Below, in pieces: positions 59,108-64,000 of a stretch of 64,000 nucleotides of DNA. Positions within the stretch are counted from its first letter, which is position 1, and every line of letters starts with the position of its first letter. A program made the translations under genes and the position numbers. The notes beneath the pieces are model-generated. The model ran no database searches and was not told the origin of the DNA. It saw only the letters and a program-made list of their open reading frames with translations. Source of the stretch: Arthrobacter sp. UM1 (lineage in GTDB: Bacteria > Actinomycetota > Actinomycetes > Actinomycetales > Micrococcaceae); assembly GCF_020483305.1 (NCBI RefSeq), contig NZ_JACWAB010000001.1, forward strand, positions 682,001-746,000, read 5' to 3'.

Positions 59108-62100
59108 TCATGCTCCACGGCCGTGTTCACGGCCCTCGTCCTGGGCGAACTGCCTCTGCCTTGAGATGCCTTCCTCTTCTCCGCGGTTCTCCTGTCTCTC
59201 CGCTAGACCCGGATCGTCGACACGGGTGACGGGCCGCCCCCTCGAACGAGTTGGATCCATGTCCGGGAACGGACCGCTCCTGTAGGAGGTCGAGTCCACG
59301 GCGGCGAAGGTCGATCCCGTCATCACCTCCGCGGCCTCACCGAGCAGCTCCGAGGCCCGTTCGGCGACTCCTTCCGCGAGCTGGACGCGCTCCGGAACCG
59401 ATTTCGAGTCCTCGTTCCCGACGTACACCAGCCGCGCCTCTCGAGACGAGGAGACTCCGTCCAGCGCGCCCCGCGCCGCCACATACTGGTAGACCGCCAT
59501 CTGCGGATTCGCCAGGGCTTCCGCCTTGGTCACGGCGTTCTTCGAGGTCTTGAGGTCGACAACCGTCCATCCCCCGTTCTCATCCGCCTCGAGCCTGTCA
59601 ATGCTTCCGCTGATGACGATCTCGCGCGGTTGGCCCCCGACCGTCCGTGGCTCTCGATGCTCGAAGGCGACCTCGACATGGTCGGCGTCTGCTCGGCGTC
59701 CTGATGCTCGGGCTTGCAGGACGTACAGGGAGAGCATGCGGATGATCCGGTCTCCCCTCATCCGCTCGAGCCGGCTGGAGGCGCTCTCCGGGAGGGCCGC
59801 CGTAGCCCATTCCTCCTCGAACGCGGCCTGCAGCTCCTGAAGCGTGCCCTCCGGATGGCGCTGTGCCACACGATGGACCATGGTGCCGAGCTGACGAGAG
59901 AAGTCCGTGGCGGGCTCAGCCCCGATGGACTGCAGGAACCAGACGAACGGGTTCTCCACGGCGGACTGCACCTTGGACGGAGAGACTCGGATCTCCGACC
60001 CCTCCGGCAGGATGGGAGCAGTGCTGGACAGGCCCCGGCCGCCCCACCAGGTCTCCGGCCGGGCAAGCTGGGCGTCTGGTTCCTCTCCTGAGGCAGCGAT
60101 CTCCCCCAGGACCGCGGAGGCGTCTCGGGCAGCGGCGTCCGTCCCGGCCTCGGCGGCCTGGCGCAGCTCCCCGATGAGCGCTCTGAGGGTCATGGCGCGC
60201 GGCAGCACCACCGGGGTGAGGTCCGCCGCAGAGCGGCCGAGAGCAAGGGCCGTCAGGTCGAAGAACAGGCTCGGGGACTCTTCATCTCCTTGGACTGCGG
60301 TCACCACGACACGGCTGCGGGCCCGGGACAGGGCCACCAGGAAGAGCCGGAGCTCGTCCCGTTTGACCGCTGACACCCGCTCGGCCCGCGACGCGGGGGT
60401 GAAGGGGCGCCCGTCCCGGTCTGCCGCGAGCGCATCGATGAAGTCGCTCGTCCGGAACATCTCTCCGCGAATCCTGGGGTTGGGCCACTGGCCCTCCTGG
60501 ACGCCGGCGATGAAGACCGCCTCGAACTCGCGTCCTGCGGCGGAGGCGGGCGTCAGCACAGACACCGCCGATGAGCCCCGACTCTGCTTGGCCACCGTGT
60601 CCACAGGGATCTCCTGCTCCAGCAGCTCGTCCAGGAACTCGTCCGCGGTGCCCCCGGGACGCTGGTCCATGAACCGCTCGGCCGCATAGAACAGCGACAT
60701 GACCGCGTCGAGGTCCCGATTGGCTCGGTCGGCACTCCTGTCCTGTCCCGATGCCCGCGACTTCCAGACGGCGGCTTTGCGGGACTCAGACCAGACGGCC
60801 CAGAGGACGTGCTGAGGGTCTCCATGCGTCTGCTCATAGGCTCGGCGTCCTGCGGCGAGCATGGACGAGAGAACGCCGACACCGGGGACGCCCTGCGAGC
60901 GGACCGGGTCCTCCACGGCGGAGACCAGGAGCTCGTCGCTGAGCGGCAGCCGCGCCTCAGGCGCTGTGCCGCCGAGCTCGCCGGCGGCCTTCCGCAGCCG
61001 GGTTCTCTCCTCCGCGCGGAGCCTGCGACGCATGGCCCGGATGTCCACGGCGGTCATGCCGACAAGGGGTGACGAGAGCACCTCGGTCACCAGGACGGGC
61101 TCCACCGCCGCCGGGTCCACAACCATCTGAAGGACGCTGATGAGAGGCCGGGCGGCCGGCGTCTCCTTGAGCGTCAGGACAGCCGGAGGAATCTCCACGG
61201 GGACGCCCAGCGCGGTCAACTGACGCTCGATCTGCCGGGCTTGGGCCCCCGAGCGGACGATCACGGCGATGTCCCCGAAGTCCAGCTCTGACGCCGGAGG
61301 GACCACCAGCTCCAGAATGCGTGAGCCGATGAGGCGAGGCTCGTGGAACGTGTGCGAGACGAGGACGGTCTCCACGCGGGCGGTGTTTGCGGCTGCCCTG
61401 TCACCGGGAACGCTCCTGCCTGGCCTCTCCCCCAGGCGAGCGGACAGGTCCGCGTAGACCGCCGCGATCTCCCCTGACATCCGGTGACTGCTCCCGAGCT
61501 CTTCGACGCGCGCCGCTGTCTCCCTCAGCCGCGCACGCGTGGCTGCGGGGTCTGCTCCCCGGAACGTCTGCACCGCGGAGGCGCTGTCCACAGCAACGAG
61601 AACTCGAGCGGCGCTGTGGGCGGGGTCCGCCATCCACTCCAGAAGCGCGAGCTCCGGAGCGGACATGTTCTGTGCATCGTCCACTGCGATGAGCCCCCAT
61701 TGGGAAAGCTCGTCCCGCGCGAAACCGGGATTCTCCTCCAGCACATGGCGAGCGAGGAGGCTCAGCTGCAGCGCGTCGAGCGCCTCCGTGCCTGCGAGGG
61801 CGTCCTGCTGGCGGTAGGCGCTCATGAGCTCGCCCGCCAGCTCCCATTCCGGGACGCCGTGCACCCCGGCCAGACGCACAATGTCAGCCTCGGGGTCTGC
61901 CTCGGCCTGAAGCGCCTGGTCCGCGAACTCCCTCAGCTGCTGCCGGAGTCCCCGCGTCTCCGCCGCGAGGGTGAGCGAGTCGGGGAGCGCGGCACGGTCC
62001 ACTCGGTCCAGCAGCTCGCTGTAGCGGTGATCCTGCTCGGCACCCGTGCGCAGTCTCGGAGAGCGCCGCATCCACGGCAGGAGGCCCCGGGCCTCCGCCC

Positions 62101-62509
62101 GGCTCAGGAGATCGAACGCCACAGCCGGCCACGTCATGGAGCGGCTGGCGCCGAGGCCGTTCTCCAGACCCTCGCCGAGCTGCTCCGTCATCCGCGCCGC
62201 AGCCCGCCTCGATGAGGAGATGAACAGGAAGCTCTCCCCGTCCTCCCGCGCCCGCTGGGCCGCGACCGCCGCGAGCAGGCTGCTCTTGCCCGATCCCGGC
62301 TCCCCCTCGACGAGCGTCAGGCCTGGGGACAGCGGCGTGAGCTGCTCCGCCCGATCCGTCTGCACGGAACCGCTCTGAGCCTCACTGCTCCGAGCCTCAC
62401 TGCTCCGAGCCGCACCGTTCCGAGCTCCACCGGACAGGCCGCCTTCGCGATCTGTCCGTGACGAGGCGGTGACGATGCGCGGGCGGGCACGCTCTGGGCT
62501 CTTGCTCAT
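59108..62509 (-). CDS. adnA: AdnA-like helicase-nuclease subunit
   Basis: Partner of AdnB, 1133 residues. It has an N-terminal Walker A VEGEPGSGKSSLLAAV, a Q-x-x-R/D-type helicase core with WGLIAVDDAQNMSAPEL at motif II, FLVALSRARSRVVVTAV at motif VI, and a C-terminal RecB-family nuclease with GTMVHRVAQRHPEG, GSIDRLEA, WTVVDLKTSKN and QMAVYQYV. Its Walker and nuclease residues look intact, so both subunits may be active in both functions. Start ATG 62509 is uncertain; GTG 62515 is in frame and no Shine-Dalgarno is seen. The N-terminal 45 residues are polar with a repeated RSSEA unit and probably disordered. It follows the ATL gene by 31 bp. Confidence 0.93.
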   Translation of the reverse strand: MSKSPERARPRIVTASSRTDREGGLSGGARNGAARSSEARSSEAQSGSVQTDRAEQLTPLSPGLTLVEGEPGSGKSSLLAAVAAQRAREDGESFLFISSSRRAAARMTEQLGEGLENGLGASRSMTWPAVAFDLLSRAEARGLLPWMRRSPRLRTGAEQDHRYSELLDRVDRAALPDSLTLAAETRGLRQQLREFADQALQAEADPEADIVRLAGVHGVPEWELAGELMSAYRQQDALAGTEALDALQLSLLARHVLEENPGFARDELSQWGLIAVDDAQNMSAPELALLEWMADPAHSAARVLVAVDSASAVQTFRGADPAATRARLRETAARVEELGSSHRMSGEIAAVYADLSARLGERPGRSVPGDRAAANTARVETVLVSHTFHEPRLIGSRILELVVPPASELDFGDIAVIVRSGAQARQIERQLTALGVPVEIPPAVLTLKETPAARPLISVLQMVVDPAAVEPVLVTEVLSSPLVGMTAVDIRAMRRRLRAEERTRLRKAAGELGGTAPEARLPLSDELLVSAVEDPVRSQGVPGVGVLSSMLAAGRRAYEQTHGDPQHVLWAVWSESRKAAVWKSRASGQDRSADRANRDLDAVMSLFYAAERFMDQRPGGTADEFLDELLEQEIPVDTVAKQSRGSSAVSVLTPASAAGREFEAVFIAGVQEGQWPNPRIRGEMFRTSDFIDALAADRDGRPFTPASRAERVSAVKRDELRLFLVALSRARSRVVVTAVQGDEESPSLFFDLTALALGRSAADLTPVVLPRAMTLRALIGELRQAAEAGTDAAARDASAVLGEIAASGEEPDAQLARPETWWGGRGLSSTAPILPEGSEIRVSPSKVQSAVENPFVWFLQSIGAEPATDFSRQLGTMVHRVAQRHPEGTLQELQAAFEEEWATAALPESASSRLERMRGDRIIRMLSLYVLQARASGRRADADHVEVAFEHREPRTVGGQPREIVISGSIDRLEADENGGWTVVDLKTSKNAVTKAEALANPQMAVYQYVAARGALDGVSSSREARLVYVGNEDSKSVPERVQLAEGVAERASELLGEAAEVMTGSTFAAVDSTSYRSGPFPDMDPTRSRGRPVTRVDDPGLAERQENRGEEEGISRQRQFAQDEGREHGRGA

Positions 62510-62540
62510 GCCCACAAGTCAAACACGAGGGGTGGACACT

Positions 62541-62921
62541 CTAAGCAGACGCGGCGGCGTCGGCCTCCTCGATGGCGGCGTCCACCGCGCGCAGCGCGGA
62601 CTCCCCCGGCCGCCATGCGGCCTTCGGCATGTCCACACGGTCTTCCCTGACCCCCGCGAGCGGCGTCGCCTCAGCCTGCCATGCCGCGCGGGCGCGGGCC
62701 CGGAGCGGGCCCGTCATCCCGCCGTCGGCTCGGACGACCCGCCACCACGGAACGTCGTGAAGCAGTCCCGAGGCCATGGCGGCGGCACTCTGCCGAGGCC
62801 CTCCGAACCCGACGGCCTCGGCCACGGCCCCGTAGGACATCGCCCGCCCCTCGGGAATGAGCTGCACGAGCGCCCGGACCCCCTCGAGGAATCCGGCAGG
62901 GAAACGGCTCTCTCCGGTCAT
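62541..62921 (-). CDS. alkyltransferase-like protein (ATL)
   Basis: A 126-residue protein with the DNA-binding fold of O6-alkylguanine-DNA alkyltransferase. PEGRAMSYGAVAEAVGFGGPRQSAAAM is the helix-turn-helix part with the Arg finger. The active-site PCHRV is PWWRV here, so the methyl-accepting cysteine is Trp and the protein contains no cysteine. ATLs bind O6-alkylguanine and hand it to nucleotide excision repair. ATG 62921 lies 6 nt after TAGTGT, with no Shine-Dalgarno. It precedes adnA in the same direction. Confidence 0.92.
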   Translation of the reverse strand: MTGESRFPAGFLEGVRALVQLIPEGRAMSYGAVAEAVGFGGPRQSAAAMASGLLHDVPWWRVVRADGGMTGPLRARARAAWQAEATPLAGVREDRVDMPKAAWRPGESALRAVDAAIEEADAAASA

Positions 62922-62927
62922 GCCGCC

Positions 62928-62933
62928 ACACTA
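62928..62933 (-). promoter_or_regulatory. -10-like element TAGTGT before ATL gene
   Basis: TAGTGT on the minus strand is followed by ggcggc and ATG 62921. It would give a leaderless mRNA for ATL and perhaps adnAB. Confidence 0.5.
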
Positions 62934-62958
62934 TCGGCCGGTCCGATCCCCCAGCCGA

Positions 62959-62964
62959 TAACCT
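62959..62964 (+). promoter_or_regulatory. -10-like element TAACCT before exonuclease gene
   Basis: TAACCT ends 6 nt before ATG 62971. The ggagga between them could also be a very close Shine-Dalgarno. This and the ATL element share a 49-bp divergent promoter region. Confidence 0.5.
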
Positions 62965-62970
62965 GGAGGA

Positions 62971-63678
62971 ATGCAGAGCACGGAGCCCACCTGGATCGAC
63001 CTCCCGACCGTCGGATTCGACCTCGAGACCACCGGGAGGGACCCCCGGACCGCACGGATCGTCACGGCCGCCCTCATCATCGTCAACGGCCGCGGCGAAG
63101 AGCTGCAGCGTCGCGAGTGGCTCGTCGACCCGGGGGTCGAGATCCCCCAGCAGGCGGCCGACGTCCACGGGATCACCACGGAGAAGGCCCGCGCGGAGGG
63201 CCGGCCGGCCGCGGAGGCCGTCGCCGAGATCTCCGCGGCGCTGGCCGAGATCTCCGAGGCCGAGCTCCCGCTCGTCGCGTTCAACGGCGCCTATGACTTC
63301 ACCGTCATGGCCTACGAGCGCGAGCGCCACGGCGTCCGCTCCCCCGAGCTCCGGCCGATCATCGACCCCTTCATCCTCCAGAAGCACGTGGACAAGTACC
63401 GCAAGGGGAAGAAGACCCTCACGGCGCTCTGCGAGTCCTACGGCATCTCCCTGGAGAACGCCCACACGGCGGCCGACGACGCCCTGGCGGCCGTCCACCT
63501 CGCCCGCGCCCTGGGGCATAAGTTCAGCCAGATCCAGATGCCTGCGGCGGAGCTCCATCCGCGGCAGGTGGCCTGGGCCCGCGAGCAGGCCGCGGACTTC
63601 CAGGCCTACAAGCGGCGCACCGACCCGAGCGCCACAGTCGAGGGCGGGTGGCCGACCTACGAGGGCTCCCCCTCCTAG
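62971..63678 (+). CDS. DnaQ-like 3'-5' exonuclease
   Basis: DEDDh exonuclease of 235 residues. Exo I is GFDLETTGRDP (catalytic Asp and Glu), Exo II FNGAYDFTVM, and Exo III HTAADDALAAVHLA with the conserved His and Asp. VDPGVEIPQQAADVHGIT is the usual turn between them. Relatives are the epsilon subunit of DNA polymerase III, RNase T and free exonucleases; a PHP or polymerase partner is not fused here. The C-terminal 60 residues (AWAREQAADFQAYKRR) are an extension seen in actinobacterial homologues. The role is proofreading or repair; which one cannot be told. Confidence 0.93.
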   Translation: MQSTEPTWIDLPTVGFDLETTGRDPRTARIVTAALIIVNGRGEELQRREWLVDPGVEIPQQAADVHGITTEKARAEGRPAAEAVAEISAALAEISEAELPLVAFNGAYDFTVMAYERERHGVRSPELRPIIDPFILQKHVDKYRKGKKTLTALCESYGISLENAHTAADDALAAVHLARALGHKFSQIQMPAAELHPRQVAWAREQAADFQAYKRRTDPSATVEGGWPTYEGSPS

Positions 63679-63679
63679 C

Positions 63680-63698
63680 CCGCCGCTCACCGCGGCGG
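63680..63698. terminator. hairpin between exonuclease and hemL
   Basis: A 7-bp stem (ccgccgc / gcggcgg) with a TCACC loop starts 1 bp after the exonuclease stop and ends 8 bp from the hemL stop. It may serve both convergent genes. Confidence 0.55.
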
Positions 63699-63706
63699 AG
63701 GGCCGG

Positions 63707-64000
63707 CTACGCCTCCTTCTGCGCCGCCGCCGCCTTGGCCGCCGCCGGGAGCGCGTCCACGATCCGGCTGAGCGCCTCGTCGTCGTGCGCGCCGGAGAGG
63801 AACCACGCCTCGAAGACGCTCGGGGGCAGGTACACGCCGGCGTCCAGCATCGAGTGGAAGAAGGGCTTGTAGCGCCAGGACTCCTGCGCTTGGGCCTGGG
63901 CGTAGTCGTGCACGCCGGTCCCGGAGGTGCCGAACGCCACCGAGAAGAGGTTCCCGGCGTGCTGCACGGAGTGGTCCACGCCCTCGGCGTCGAGCGCGGC
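63707..64000 (-). CDS. hemL: glutamate-1-semialdehyde 2,1-aminomutase, C-terminal part
   Basis: The last 97 residues of HemL, which makes 5-aminolevulinate for tetrapyrrole synthesis. The gene enters from the right edge, so the PLP lysine region is missing. The visible part has [14 protein letters not shown], a [23 protein letters not shown] block and [14 protein letters not shown], which is the usual C-terminus of the family. It ends in an Ala/Lys-rich tail at the stop. Confidence 0.92.
   Translation of the reverse strand, partial: AALDAEGVDHSVQHAGNLFSVAFGTSGTGVHDYAQAQAQESWRYKPFFHSMLDAGVYLPPSVFEAWFLSGAHDDEALSRIVDALPAAAKAAAAQKEA

Overview
This window reads as ordinary chromosome of a high-GC actinobacterium (roughly 70% G+C by eye, strong G/C preference at third codon positions). 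The marker set is actinobacterial: WhiB1, a PdtaS-type histidine kinase, MtrA-MtrB-LpqB, the giant NAD-dependent glutamate dehydrogenase, AdnAB, UvrD2, an Rv3235-like protein and a UPF0182 protein. From memory of Mycobacterium tuberculosis gene order, two blocks are clearly syntenic: whiB1/pdtaS with secA-hpf-comF-lpqB-mtrB-mtrA, and UPF0182/PDZ protease/Zn protease/uvrD2/nudC/adnB/adnA/ATL. A member of the Micrococcales, perhaps Micrococcaceae, is the most likely host; genus cannot be fixed from sequence alone.

Layout. 1-6925 (minus): a galactofuranose-polymer cluster in transcription order glf, GlfT2-like glycosyltransferase, ABC-2 permease, ABC ATPase, and a SGNH-type membrane acyltransferase cut by the left edge. 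7168-11591: an FHA-FtsK/SpoIIIE-type ATPase overlapping tail-to-tail with a small membrane protein. 12039-18733: whiB1, pdtaS, gdh. 19105-20046: a LysM protein and an Rv3235-like protein. 20077-34336 (minus): secA, a YcaQ-type glycosylase, hpf, comF, lpqB, mtrB, mtrA, a MetE-like protein, chorismate mutase, mnmA, iscS-like desulfurase. 34376-36624: trmL, a SAM methyltransferase and a PIG-L deacetylase. 36631-41611: an HtrA/PepD-like protease diverging from a TPM-domain protein and a PspA protein. 41748-44260 (minus): a TPP-riboswitch-controlled thiM and thiD-tenA fusion, then the initiator tRNA. 44337-52684: UPF0182 protein, Lon-like PDZ protease, zinc protease, YgjP-like metallopeptidase, uvrD2. 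52681-62921: NudC-like hydrolase, APH-like kinase homologue, the AdnB/AdnA helicase-nuclease and an alkyltransferase-like protein. 62971-64000: a DnaQ-type exonuclease and the C-terminus of hemL.

The genes fall into envelope work (Galf polymer, MtrAB-LpqB, HtrA, PspA/TPM, SecA), DNA repair (AdnAB, UvrD2, ATL, YcaQ-like, exonuclease), RNA modification and sulfur (MnmA, desulfurase, TrmL) and thiamine salvage. No mobile element, prophage, CRISPR array or defence island is visible. The most interesting observations are: the compact Galf-polymer synthesis/export/acylation cluster; the orphan FHA-FtsK ATPase; a recurring TANNNT-N6/7-start pattern at nine genes that suggests leaderless transcripts; a TPP aptamer whose closing helix contains a thiM start codon; several proteins that kept a fold but lost key residues (NudC without cysteine, APH-like without the Brenner Asn, MetE-like without zinc ligands); and a sharply AT-rich 100-bp patch with an inverted repeat between gdh and the LysM gene. 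I did not find a convincing wholly new system.
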